Under the pieces are notes generated by a model. It made no database searches. It saw only the letters and a list, made by a program, of their open reading frames with translations, and had not been told where the DNA came from. The translations under genes and the position numbers were made by a program. DNA of 64,000 nt. It comes from Scedosporium boydii. Its lineage: Eukaryota; Ascomycota; Sordariomycetes; Microascales; Microascaceae. Below, in pieces: positions 44,993 through 58,404 of the stretch (position 1 is the stretch's first letter; every line of letters starts with the position of its first letter). Location: contig NJFT01000026.1 of NCBI GenBank assembly GCA_002221725.1, positions 203,342 through 267,341 of the forward strand, written 5' to 3'.

Positions 44993-46160
44993 ATGGCTGC
45001 TACTGCAATGGAAAACTATCAGAAGCTCGAGAAGATAGGCGAAGGTAAGTGTCGCCCATATAGAGATCGCGGGGCCTAGTTCGACCATTAGAGTCTAAAT
45101 CTCACTCACTTCTGATAGGTACTTATGGTGTCGTCTACCGCGCCCGAGATCTCTCCGCCGGCGGCCGCGTCGTCGCCCTGAAGAAGATCCGTCTCGAAGC
45201 CGAAGATGAGGGTGTCCCCTCCACCGCCATCCGAGAGATCTCGCTTCTCAAGGAAATGCGCGATCCGACCATTGTCCGTCTCCTGAATATCGTCCACGCC
45301 GATGGTCATAAGCTGTACCTCGTGTTCGAATTTCTCGATCTGGACCTCAAGAAGTTCATGGAGTCCCTTCCCGTCAGCGAGGGTGGACGCGCTAAGCCGC
45401 TCCCCGACGGAAGCTCCGCCTACTTGACCCGCATGGGAATGGGCCCCGCCGTCGTTCAGAAGTTCATGATGCAGCTCTGTCGTGGCGTCCGATACTGCCA
45501 CTCGCATCGCGTTCTTCACCGGGATCTGAAGCCCCAGAACCTGCTCATTGACGGTGAAGGCAACCTTAAGCTGGCCGACTTCGGTCTCGCCCGCGCTTTT
45601 GGCGTTCCCCTTCGAACCTACACTCATGAGGTAGTTACCCTCTGGTATCGTGCACCTGAGATTCTTCTCGGCGGTCGTCAGTACTCGACCGGCGTTGATA
45701 TGTGGTCTGTTGGTTGCATTTTTGCCGAGATGTGCACTCGCAAGCCGCTTTTCCCAGGTGATTCGGAGATTGACGAGATCTTCAAGATCTTCCGGTAAGA
45801 AAACTCTCGACCCAAGCTCCTTTTGGGGGGTTCTAAACACCCTCCGCTGGTTTGACTTCTAATCCTAATGCCTCTTCCTCTAGCGTACTTGGCACTCCCA
45901 CCGAGGAGGTCTGGCCTGGCGTTACTTCATACCCCGACTTCAAGTCCTCCTTCCCTAAGTGGACTCGTAGCCTCTCGAAGCCGTTGTGTGGTAACCTGAA
46001 CGAGCGCGGCCTTGAACTTCTCGAGATGATGCTCGTCTTCGACCCTGCTGGCCGCATCTCGGCCAAGCAGTCTTGCAACCACCCCTACTTCGAGGAGTAC
46101 CACGCGCAGCAAGACGCAGCTGCGACCACCACTTACCGTGGTAACGGCTACTACCGATAA
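44993..46160 (+). CDS. cdc2: Cyclin-dependent kinase 1 (CDC2/CDC28 orthologue)
   Basis: Three exons: 44993-45044, 45119-45794 and 45884-46160 (334 aa); introns of 74 and 89 nt, GT-AG, in phase. Intron 1 splits the glycine-rich loop codon. All CDK1 hallmarks are present: GEGTYG with the inhibitory Thr/Tyr pair, the VALKKI lysine, the [10 protein letters not shown] cyclin-binding helix, [13 protein letters not shown], and the activation-loop Thr in [14 protein letters not shown]. It drives G1/S and G2/M transitions with cyclins. Two in-frame starts exist: 44993 (strong context, ACCATGG) gives an extra MAATA, whereas 45008 gives [13 protein letters not shown], which numbers the loop residues exactly Thr14/Tyr15 as in other species. 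The longer form is listed. Confidence 0.97.
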
Positions 46161-49100
46161 TCACGCAATGCCCCCCGATTCTGCCCCCTGACATTCATGT
46201 TCGAGAGTTCACGAAGCATCTTCGGTGTTCACTCTCAACGAGGAAGTTATGGCATCCATTAATCCCGGTATCCTCGGCATTTAGGATACACCAGGAATCC
46301 ATCCTTATGCGGAACAAATGGCACGATTATCACCCACCTTACATCTTTATACTGATACCCCCGAGATGCTTGATCCGGCAAGCATATTTTTCGACCCTCC
46401 TTCCTTCGACTCGACTTTTTGGGGGCCTTTTGTGAGCACTCGTCGGAACGCCCACCTTTGCGGCGTTTCCTTAGACTTGAGTCTTGGTCCTTTTCCTACT
46501 TCCATTCGATGTTTGTATCATCCCGCCAGTTCTGTTGGGCTGGTATTCCCCACTCTGTGCATAACAGTCGTCGTTCAGCTGTTGGCCCGCAGGGCATACG
46601 TTTTCACTTTTGTCATTCATGGATTTCTTAAGACTACACTCTCACACACCCTCGATAGAAGGAAGGACGTTTGTTTCCGGTTATAATTCCTTTGTCTCTT
46701 TTTCCTCATGTTCATGTGTTCTTGGTAGGCTCGGCAACGGTAAACAAATGCATTTTCTGACGTATTGAACTTCTTTCCCCTTCCAACCCACCGTATCGAG
46801 TAATCATTGCCTCTCTTATGCGTTCAATTGGTGACATGGGAAGGCCATGCTCTATGATACTGTGATGCGTGACTATGGCCGGTCTTCACCCGTATTCTAA
46901 TTAAATGAGGACCCTGAGAAGTCGTGGCTTCTGCGTCGGGCGCGACTCACATCTCTCAATGATAGGAACACCAGAAGCTCATTCATGCACGACCAACCTG
47001 GCTCCCCCAGACCATTCTCATGCCTAGCATCCAGGAGGTTATATGTGCGTCATTGTTGTGTTTGCGACGGGTCTGATCCTAATGACATGACAAATCACTG
47101 CTACACCGAGATGAGATGAAGGCGTGGAAATGACAGCGGTAGCCTCGGTGTCTTTCCTCAGTTCGCGTGCTTTTGCTTCAGAGATCAGCTAAAACTGTAT
47201 CTCGTGAACCGGCTGGTGTGACATTACTTTGGAGGAAACGGACACACATAGCGAGTGTCCGAGGAGTCCAGATGGAATAGAGGACCGGGGATATTGGACT
47301 GTAGTGCAGTGAATCACGAGATAGGATCTGACCTTGGGTGTTTGACTGATTTGTGCCGGTTTTATTAGAGAACCACTAATAGTGAAAGAACTTATCCAAT
47401 ACGATACTTGCCCAGTTGAATACTGCGGCCAGGCCATGGTGTTGTGGTAGGAAAATGTAAACCGAGGAGCGCAACGGCCCACAGATATCACGAACGAGGT
47501 CGTAGCACCGAACAGGTCAGGTAGCATATTGATGCTCTATATAGAGCGGATTCGCTGATTTGCCGCGAGTGACCAACAATCTTATTTTCCCACACCATGC
47601 TTCTCTCTTCGCCCTATGAATCACTTGTTGAAGCTGTAATGCGCAACTCTACGACCGGCAACCTCGTTGTACCGAAGTTCTTAACCCACAAGTCCCTTGT
47701 ATTCCGTTCTTAACGGAAATAAAGGGCGGCAGACTCAGAAAGCTGCGACCATTGTTAAAAATACGATAACTCGTCAAGACCGCTGAAGCCACCACGGGAA
47801 TCAAAAGGCAAGTGTAGACTCGGTTGCTCCCTCCGAGAGCAAGCACAAGTGAGCGGCTCGAACACTTCCATAGAGCCCTATGGACCACCCTGCTCTCCGG
47901 CCCCCAGAGCATCAGAAATTCAGACCCCATCACAGCTAAGCCGTCTCTACTGTGGCACAAGTATTTCCTCCTGAGACCAGCACTGCCCTGAGCTCGTACC
48001 CGTAGATGACGATTGAATTTCTTGGCTATATTCCAGACATTGCAATGCTATACTCTCCTCCAGTTATTCTCTGGGATGTAAAATGGGCCTATTGAGCTAG
48101 CCATGTGTCGAAGATCAACTGCAAATTGATAGTGCGACGAGAACCATTGACCTTGGCATAAGGACACACTTTAGTCGATAGCATGGAGGGCGCAGGCGAG
48201 CTCAAAAACAAAATGGGGCCGAAAGGTGGGAAATCGTCTCATAGTGAAGCCATCACAAAACGGCACACTACTTCCACGGATGTAATGCTTCTGTCTAACC
48301 GGCATATGGAACCAACAGTTTCCGAGCTATTTTTGTTCGGCGACATACTACCACTCACTCTCCTGTGCAGGGACTACCGGCACGCAGGGACAGACACGTT
48401 GTCTCGTTCCTAGAGATGAGCTCCCCCTGGCAACAGAGGCCAGGGTACAACCGCGTAGCGCTGTTTCTCAGCGATAATGGTTGTATCTTTGCCGCCCTAT
48501 GCACGTCGATGGATCTCCCTGGGAATCGATGCAAGCGCTCTGCCCCAATTTTCCGGGAGACGGTGGTTTTAAGTTATCAATTCGCCATGAACCGATCCCC
48601 AGCCCCAAAGACAAGCAGGAGAGGTGCATGCGTGTTACAGAACAAGACAAAAGACTGCATCGGAAGCACGCCTCTGCTCGAGTCCGTCTTAATTTCAGTA
48701 CAATTTGGCCCCGACGGTTGACGGTTGACCGCAGCCATCCATCCCGTTATCGTAGCATTGCAGGGCCGGAAATGAGAAAGTTGCTAATTGTGGTGGGCGA
48801 ATATGTAAGGGAGGCAGCGGCTTCCGTCCACACTGCGGCTAGGAGGACCAATCATAACGAGCCGGAAGCTCCAGACGAAACGGAGGCGGGTGGCGATGCA
48901 AGCGGTTCGCTGGGGATCCGGACCCTTGTCTGCTTCGACCCTTCCATGGGGGCCGAATAGACGCCAGGAATGAGCATGGAAAGGGGAAATGGGCCAAGGG
49001 GAGCATTGAGAGAGAGCATGGGGTCCACAATATCCACATGGGAGGATGGAAGCAAGAATGGAGGAGGGTCGCTATTTTGGGCCTCTCTCGTTCGTCTGCA

Positions 49101-52100
49101 GCCCTCTGCCTGCGGACTGGACGAACTAAACGCTCATGCGTGGTGTGGAATCCATCGTTTCGGGATGGCGTGGATTCCAATGGGTCAAACGCGCCAAAAA
49201 CAAAATGAAAGGAAAGGGGCTTCGGAATGGGGGCTCAGCTGGGCGCAAAGAGGGCCGATTTGTGGCTCTTTGAGAATGCTTCTGCGCTTGCTGAAACTCG
49301 CCAACTTGGGGTCGCCCCGTAAACAGTTTCAATGCTGCAATACCGGCGCCTCGTCCAAACCATCGAACTAGTGTCCATACAGCATCGGATATCCCAAGAA
49401 ACATGTAAGAAAGGAATAATTCAGGGAGCCACCATCACGAATGTATCCCGAAGTGCCTTTGGGGGTGTTAGCGTAGTAGAGGAGTAGACGAGCATATCCC
49501 AGGAGAGGGTTATTCAATCCCCTGTCATCAATTGGAAGCGTGAATAACGAAGTTTGACTGCATGCGTCATTCGAGATAATTTTTTTCTCATCCTGGGCTG
49601 GTCCAAGTGTCGCCGTCCTCCGAACCCCCAAAATGACGATGGTGCAGCAGAATCATGCTTGCTAAAATTTTTCATAGGGCGCCCCCTGGCCCGATGGGAA
49701 CCATGAAGCGAGCGTTGGGTTCGGTCGGTCGGAGGTAGCCGACTCATTGGCCTCCCATCCAAGTCCGGTGAGGTCATTGATCCTCTCAATTTTTCCCCTC
49801 TCGCTCCCACTGGATACCGCCGGACGACGCCAGCTGAGAGATCACACCAGTAGGAATCGCCGGCACGGCTCTTCCAGTGCTTTCTGGCGGGCACCGAGCA
49901 AAGTCCGAGGTGTGGGCGGGAGTTCGGGACTTACCGTCATTTTGGGTCAAGTTGCTGCCAAGTGTCAACGCCTCTCACAGGAGACCACCTAAAACACGTG
50001 ACTATCTTTTTTTTCGGGTCTTCAAGCCTTCGTGTTCATTGATGGCAGTTCAGGCCATCAGGTGTGGCTGGTGCGGCCTCCATGCCTTTGGCTACTATTT
50101 ACGGTGTCTCCCCCGCTCTATGCCCCTGTTTAGGCAATGGGCTTGGATCACCCGTGAATGTCACTTGATCGCCGCCTATTTAACCGAAACTGGTAAGCTC
50201 ACGATCTGCTACCAGGGGGCGGGTACACCCTGCGCTCAGCGACTCTTCCATAGGACGAAGTAACTACGCTTGAACGTTATCAATAATGGGCCTGGTCCTT
50301 GCTGAAAATACCACTATTGCGGACGGCCGCCGACGCTAATGTTACCCCCTCCAGCTCTCCAACAGCACTTGATCCTATTAGACACCAAACGTTCAAGTTT
50401 TCGTCGTCGTCATGTGGCACGGACGGACCTTCAACATGTAACCCCTAAGTTTTCACATGGGACGGGTCTAGCTATGCCACAGCATGCGTGATGTGGTTGT
50501 TCGGTTTGTGGAGAGGAGAGGAGGAAGGTTGTATCTGAATCCACTCGTGAGCAGAAGCGAGTGATATTGATAGGAAAGGAGGGGCTCACGAAAGCCCAAC
50601 ACTTGGAGTCGTGGCTACTATCAGGTGGCTCAGGCCCCCTCTTTTTTTCTGAGACCGATGAGGGTGGAAACGAATATGCGTCTTACGTGTGCATCTACTG
50701 GTCCATACGTATCCTGTGTCGGGCGTCTCCCGCCCCCCACTGTCGAGTAAACGTAGTGTAGTCTACATAAACTTACAACGCTTAGATGTACAGTCTATCA
50801 TCTCTCGCCTATAAGTCAGGTCCTTCAACCCCGTGATCGCGATCGTGATGCTCATCGATTGGTTGACACCACCCGACTGGGCTTCTGACGTTTCGTTTCA
50901 AGATGGCGTCTGGCGAATCACATCAGCAGGAGGTCAGACTCCCACATGTACTTGTACCCTCGCCCCTTTGGATCCAACAAAGACGGATCGGACGGATGGA
51001 CCACTGGGGACACGAGTTTTATGGCAGCAAGGTTTTACACCATCACACTCCTTGGGCAATGCGCTGGGCCTAGATAATCCCCAACGTTGGCCAAGAACAG
51101 GCGATATCCATCCATTCCTAAAGCCCCACGGGCAAGAAGGACCCAACACCGCTTTTTTTTTTTTAAGTGTGGGGGGAGGAATAGATAGGATGTGCTTATG
51201 GACGGAATATGCCATGATTTTGGGATTTTAGGCTGATGGCGGAGATAGTATTTCTTGTTGGGTTGGAGGGATCGAGCGGCGATCTTTGCATTTCTCGCAT
51301 GACTCTTAGGCTGCGCAGGTACCGGATTTACGATTGAAGATCGAATGTACGGAGTAAGAAGAGACCTACGATTCCGCGATGAAAGGGGCTAAATACCCGG
51401 CGACAATCCACGGTACGAAGTGCGAATCCGAGAGAAAATGGATTCCCGGAAACTCAAAGCCCCAAAGGCAAGGGACGAGAGTCTGGAATCAGTCCCTGCG
51501 CCGCAAGCATCGTCGGCCCTCTGTTCCACTGAAGGCGAAAAGTTTGCGTACGCCATGGCGCCACGGCCCCTGACGAATGCCTCAACTTTGTCTCCTTGGT
51601 TCGTCTGGAATGATATACATTGAAGTGTTGATTGATCCATTAGATGCATTGATTCCCCTGAAAATGTGGGGTGAACCGAACCATCACAGACGCAATCCCA
51701 CATAGTACAAGTATATTTCGCCCCCAAGAAGAGACGAAGGGGCTTTTGGGAGACGAATGAAATCCGGACCCTTTCATTTTTGTATTCGTGTTCTATTCGA
51801 GTTTTTCTTGGTTTTTTTGCTTTCTTTTTCCTCAGGCGATACGAAACCTGGAACTCCACTAGGGCCGAATTGGAAGCAGGGTGCGTAATTTGTTCGCCTC
51901 CTCGCTTTTCTGCAATACACCTCCTTTGTAAGATCTACTATGCATCTATCCGTAGATGCGGACATCCAAGATTGATTGATACGTCTAAGTCCCTAAAGAG
52001 CAAACTATCGAATCCGAGTCCGATTGAGCAGAACATGCATAAGCCTTTTTCTCCAGGAACGGAAAGCCACCTCGTACTTGGGAGACTTGGCCTATACTTG

Positions 52101-55100
52101 GTAATATTTTGTAGATCAATATTGAATATTTCACGCCGCGATGTAAGGGGGCGGGGTAGAAGCTGGATCTGGGGTGCACTGGTTAGTGTCCTCGACGTGA
52201 CTCCGAACGCAGGGGGACCAGATGAGGCCGTTGGTGTCGAGACGATGCAACGCCATCATGCGCTTTCGACAGACTAATATTCGCTTGCTTAAAACCTCAA
52301 CTTCGTATCGAACAGGAGCTGGTGATGGTTGGCCTTGACTAGACCTTTTTGCCCTAGAGTTTTGATGTACACCACACCACACCACACTAGAGGATAGGTT
52401 GGTTGGGTTCTCCCGTCCTGCCCGTCTCTTTTAACAAAGCGAGACTATAATAGCGTCGGTGGAGGTGAATTGCTTGACTGACCTACCAGTAGCTGCAGTG
52501 GTGTGTTTGATATCCCGGTGAGTGGTGGTCATTCCCGAAGAAGGACCAGCCACTGGCGATGTCCCTAAAAACGCTGGATTTTATCAACATACGCCATCAT
52601 CAATTGGTTTCACTCATGTGATCGGGCCGCGAGCTGCTAACTAATAACAGTACACCACTTGGATTGCTGTTAGTCGTATCAACATTCTGGAATGGCCCGC
52701 CATTTTGCCCTTGTTACTCGGTGCCGTGCTAGCCTTGTCGGTGTTGATGATCTCTGAGAAAATCACCGAAATAGACGTCCAGCTCTCCAAGACAGGAAAA
52801 AAACTTATCGACAGCTGAAAAGCAAGGAAATCTCAATATTGTCATCAGCCCACACGTAGCCCCCATTCCAATGCTGTCAATATGTATCACCTCGAGCGCA
52901 ACCCAAGCGGCAGGTTGAACTATGCGCTGCCCGGCAGCTTCCCGGACGCCACAAGAAACATTGTCCTCATGTATTATTGCTTCCGCGGGATTAAATGAGG
53001 AGGGGGAGTGCCAGCCCATCCACTTCGTATCTGCGCCAAATGTGAGACCTAGGAGAATTCCGTCTGGGACAAAGCCGTCAATAGGATAGTGATCGGCGCC
53101 ACTGCGCATTCACCATTTGGTCTTGGTGGGAGAAGGGCAATGGCTCTCTACTGGGACGGCATAGTTGGTTAAAGGGACTGCAGCTGCATAACGGGATCTT
53201 GGTTGAATATTTCAATGTACGAGATAGTTCCTGGAAGGTAAACGTTGGTTGGGATTGACGCGGCGCAGAGATGGACGGCATGAATCAAGGTCGATCCACA
53301 GGTCCAACTCTCCAGGTTTTGGTGCGGGCACTTGCTGCTAGACGGTTATTATTCACTTGCTGGCATAAAGAGTTTGATGCAGGTGCAATCCCATGACAAG
53401 TATGGGGATTCAATGGAGGATTTGAGGAGGATCTTCGGTGATCTTGCGAGACCCAGTCGATCTGTGCTCATTTAACAATCTAATCCTCTCGTTGTGGAGG
53501 TAGGGATGCTGCTGAAAGCTCGATTAAATTCAGGAACAGCCGAGATGATCGACGGCTAGTGTTGGATGTTCAACCCAAGCCACGCTGATACTAGTGATGA
53601 GGACGGATGGTTTATAGACCCCAAAGAAGGAAAATATGCGAATCCGTGGTAGTGATTTCGATGGAGGCTCTGGATGAAGCACTTGGCGACCAACGAAGTA
53701 GAAAGTTACGCCTTTTCCCCGTTGCGTGTGAACCTGGTGCGTCTGTGTGCTCGACCAACATCAACATCCACGATCCTCCCGCTTCAATGCCAAGTTGCCT
53801 GGAGGCTAGGGGTGTCATTATCTCGGGACCTTTTGAAGCATCAACATTTAAGCGCCTCCAGCCGTTTGTCTTTCAATGCCTTTCTTTTGTTGATCACCGA
53901 AGCCTCATGAAGGTCCGGCCAGGTGTGAAGCCAAAATAAAAAGGAAAATGGTAACTGCCGAGTGTTCCAGCGAGTATGCATGTGTAAGCCTCAAATCAAT
54001 CCAACCCCCAAAGTGTCACTGGCGATGTCTAAACCCGAGTTTCGGTATCGGCCAACTAATTAGCGTCATGCCGTCCGAAACGATTCCGGGGGTTGGCAGG
54101 CTCAGCAGCATCCACGACAGCACAAGAGGGAGCATGCGACGGCACTCGGGCTGTCTTAAGAAATTTACTTCATGACCATGTACCAGCATCTCAAGACCAA
54201 AAAGAGAAATTCAAAAGCAACCATGGTCTGACTTGACAGCGGCCCACCTTGCCTCATTGAGTGATGCAGGTTTCGGGGCAGATGGCATTACGAAGTATGA
54301 AGTTAGGTGGGACCCAGCCATCGTTCGGTCCACAGGACCGATTCAACCCCCCGTGGCAGACGACGATGTTATGGATGGCCTCGGCCATTGTTGTTTTGTT
54401 GTTTGTTATTTGTTGATGGCCGATGGATGAGGCTTCGATGCAGATGATGGGATAACAGATCGCTGAGATCTAAGTGGTCTGGGTAAAATAGTCAGGGCGG
54501 AAGGTGAAAAACAGAACAACACATAGGAATGAAGGTCGCTAATAAGGAGGCCAACAACATTGGATGGCTGAGAAGCCGACCACGTCTTGCCAATAAGACA
54601 CCGAAACCATTAAACCGTTAAATCGGGTTGAGGAGACATTTTGACTCAAAGTACCGAAGTTATTTACTCCTGCGGCTGGCCATTTGATGATGGAGTCCGC
54701 ATTTTCGAGGCCAAGGGTGCTTTAGCTCCCGACCAGTCAGGGGATGAATACGAATTATCGGGTCCATTTCCTCTTTCCGATTGATATCGCACTTGGGAAA
54801 AGAGATGGCTAACGAGGCTGGTAAAATGGTCTCGGGCCTTGATTCACTGGATGACAGGTCTTTAGCTAGCGGTGTCTTGAAGATTGATTGGTTGTTTCGG
54901 ATAAGCATTGATGCCACTGGTTGGGCAGTCGGAAGTAATTTTCTTCTTGTGATCTCATCTGCTGCCTGGAGACAACACAACGAGAATGCACAGCGCAGGG
55001 TTATGGCCCCCAATAGCCAGCAGCGGTGAGATCAAGGGAGAGAATGACAGCCAAGCAAGCAAGGGGATCGCATGTGGCTCACCGCCCCGGTTACTTTTCC

Positions 55101-58100
55101 CCATCAAGATGGATGGGATCGACGGGCTGGGAAGGGAGGGGGATTCCCTAGCCTGAGATCTCGGGAAGAAGCGGAAATAGAAATGGCGTTTTAAGGCATC
55201 AGTCCACCGTCCAGTCCATGCCAATACCAATACCCTGCCGAGAGAGTCTACACCAAGGAGGAGCAATGATGCCTAGTCAAATCGAAGACACAGTCGAGAT
55301 GCGATACTGAAGTTACATTGCAGCCTACTTCGAACACTCAAAACAACTGCAACCTGTATGGATGAGCGATTATCCTCAATCAATCTTTGGTCCTTTTTTG
55401 GAGACCTTTGTTCCTGATTCTCCTCAATGCAATCGCGGCGAGTTAGAAGTTGTCTGCCATCCCCTGTTTGGGAGGTCGTCTGTTTCAAATCTTTAGGCGG
55501 TGGCCACGCCCGTCCACCAATGGGAGTGCATGAACGCGAAGGGATGGTCGAAATCCACCAGTTCATCCGGAAGGCGATTCGACGTGTGTAGCTCGTGGCG
55601 CACCGTGACTTTCTTTGGGTTGCGAGCGCGGCGTGGTTGGATTTGATGTCGTGAAATGCGCGATATCAGCCAGTCAGAAGACGCCAGGCCGCCAGCTCAT
55701 TGGTACCAAGCCCGCCCAAGCTGCATCAATCTGATCCTTGTCGCTCGACTCGACAAGCCCCCGTGTCTTTTCGTGTCCAGTCACCAGTCGCCAGTTGCCC
55801 GTCGCCTTTTGATTCCGCGTGGGTCCCTCCCGTGTAAGGCGACGAGGCACGACTTATGGCAATGGATGGGTCTCAAGCCCCCAAACGGGAACATTTGATA
55901 CATTTGAAGATGCTGCGGGTGGTTAGATTTCGGGCCTGTCAGCAACAAACGAGTGGCTCTCAAACATCGACGGCAAATCGGATGGGCAAGTGTTCCCTCC
56001 AGCCAAAACTCGCCTTGCGCGTTCGTTTCCTGTCCTTCCACAGGCCCCCATTGATCCTGGGAGCATCTTTTGAGACAAGGTCGCTGCAAACCTGAACTAA
56101 AAAAGAATAATGAATGCTACCTGTCTCATGGCGAAAGGATAGGGGAAGACATGACGGGTCTCAGGATCCCCACATTTACCCCATTTGAGCGAGAGGCGCC
56201 GACAGCACAGCAAAATGGAGCAAGGAAACGCTGTACCTATGGCGAGGTGCATCTTTTCGAGATGTGCAATGAAGGAGCCGCCGTCAAAAGATGCTAGGAA
56301 TCCTGAGAAGCTAAATATACCAGCTTCCGCCCTTTTTTCCAAGGAGTAAGAAATCATCATATCTCATCATCTCCATCAATTCAAGCCACTTCTTATCTAT
56401 CTGTCACCGAGTCATCGTCGCGGAATAATACCAAGCCCGTCATCAATCCATCCTTCGGAAGTCTGTTCGACCGTCTCTATCTGCGACAAGAGCAACAAAG
56501 CAATCGCTGTTTCTTATTTCGTCGTGGCTTTTCACCCTTTGGCCCCCATAATTGTCGTCTCATTATCCGCCCGTACAAATTATATCTCTCGTTTGATAAA
56601 CTGCAGTCGTCATTCTTTTTTTGTTCTGTGCTGGCCACGGACTTTCTTGGAGAAAAAAACAGCCCCGCCATCCATTGCCAGATTAAGATCACTAGCATCA
56701 ATCCTTGGGACAAAGAGGATCCATTTTGATATTCTTCCCATCCCGGCCTCCAGCTCAACCACCTTCTCCACCAGACCGGCCTTCTTTGCAAACAAGGAAC
56801 ATTGAAATTCTTCGTCTCAAAGAACAAAAGAGCTTGTTCAGCATCTTGCATAGAAGAGCTTGCTCATCCTTTCCTCGGTTGTTTTGCTCCCTTTGGTTTG
56901 CTGTCTTTGCAGACGAGAATTTCTCGGATTTCTATTCGACACCTGAACCTGTCAACCTCGTATCTGCCAGCTGCTCTCCCGTATTGAACGAACACGACAA
57001 ATTATTGACCTTCCCAACGGAGCCGAAAGTTGCCACTCAACAACGACTTTGGTGCCACAACAATCGAAAAGAGACGAATACAAGACGAATTCAAGACGCC
57101 ATCAAGAATTGAATTTTTCTTCGTCTTTTCCCCTTTGGTTTGGACATAAGGTTCAACGTCGGTCGAAAGTTTGAGTTTTCGCAAAATTCTCGAGATCTCG
57201 CCTTTTCTCTATCTGGTGTTCATTGATACGTCCGAAAAAAAGCCTCGAGAAGAACGGGCTGCCGCACTTCATCCTTTTATTTTACTTCTTCCTTTCCCTG
57301 CATTTTACCCTGCAGCTCGGTTCAGAATCACTCTATCCCTCAGAGTTGATTTTCTTAACTGTGTGAGATTTCGGTGTAATCTCATACCCTCTTTGCTTAT
57401 TTCTATCACTCGCCAACGCTCTCTCTTGGCATCTTCCCTATTTCCGACAATCGTTTCGAGACGACGAAATCTCGGAGAGGCTCAGGTCACTGCGTTGTAA
57501 GCCACATTACGACGACTGCTTCGTACTCGAAAGAGAGAACTAGGACCCAGCCCGACCCGACCAATCGCTGAACATTGGGATCGCTGAACCCATCAGCTCG
57601 CTTGCGAAGGCTAACGCCGATTATCGACCCGTTAGTGCGCCTCCCTTGGACCTTTCCCGCTGGAATCCACGCTGTTCAGGGTCCCTCCTCAGCGCCACAG
57701 CAAGATTTTCCCTTTCCCTTCTTGGCAATTCAACCCCCCCTTGTCAGGCATCCCGTTAAAGTCATAACCTCGCCGGACCCGGAAAAGTACGTATCTCAGA
57801 GATACAAAGTACTTCCATACTTGACCTGCCCTCTGTTGCCTCCTTGCTTGACTCTTTTTTCCCTGCCCCGCGGTCTGCAGGCATTTTTACCACGCCGCCT
57901 GCTCCTTCGCCACACCCCCCCTTTTTAGCGATTAAAGCACACCCCTTCCCACCTCTTGCACCCCTTTTCAGGCTTAGTGTATCCAAGTACCCTTGGTACC
58001 CAGCGCCCACCCCTCCACCCACCCTTGTACTGCTGTGCCCCTGTCTGGACAGGGTGGAACTGACAACCCAACTCAGCCTCGTGCCCAGCGACCCGCATTC

Positions 58101-58404
58101 TCTTAAACAAGTAGCTCAGATCCGTCATCCGCTCGGGAACACATGAGCCACTCCTTCCGAGGCATTTGATATATATCGAACTAGCCTCCCACCTCCCCAA
58201 CATCACCTCCTCTATTTCTTGCACCTCATCTCTCAAGTCGACTCCACCTTCCGCCACCCCACCCCTCCCTTTCAATCCTTTAACCCTCAACAAGTATCCC
58301 ACTTATATACAACAATCACTCCGCACTTACAATCTCTTCCATTCAACCTCTTCACCTCTCATACCGCCCACATACTCAAATCAACCTCAACAACATACAC
58401 AACA
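46161..58404. other. 12-kb region without a recognisable gene
   Basis: I searched both strands for family signatures and spliceable frames and found none. Open frames are all under about 170 aa, overlap on opposite strands and look random. Small features: a TACGAAG-type motif near 51413, an ACCAC triplet repeat at 52371-52387, and T/C-rich sense-strand DNA from about 56340 to 58404 that leads into the cyclin gene. Base composition stays mixed, without the strong AT bias expected of heavily RIP-mutated DNA. Long promoters, non-coding RNA genes or lineage-specific genes with many introns could be hidden here. Confidence 0.5.

Noticed and set aside
45106..45840. A 244-codon minus-strand open frame
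   Set aside because: It is antisense to the CDK1 coding exons and arises from their codon bias.
58219..58404. Upstream in-frame extension of the cyclin
   Set aside because: The 62 extra codons are rich in Pro, Thr, Ser and His from C/T-rich leader DNA and precede the conserved start region; the TATA-like site at 58169 fits the downstream ATG.
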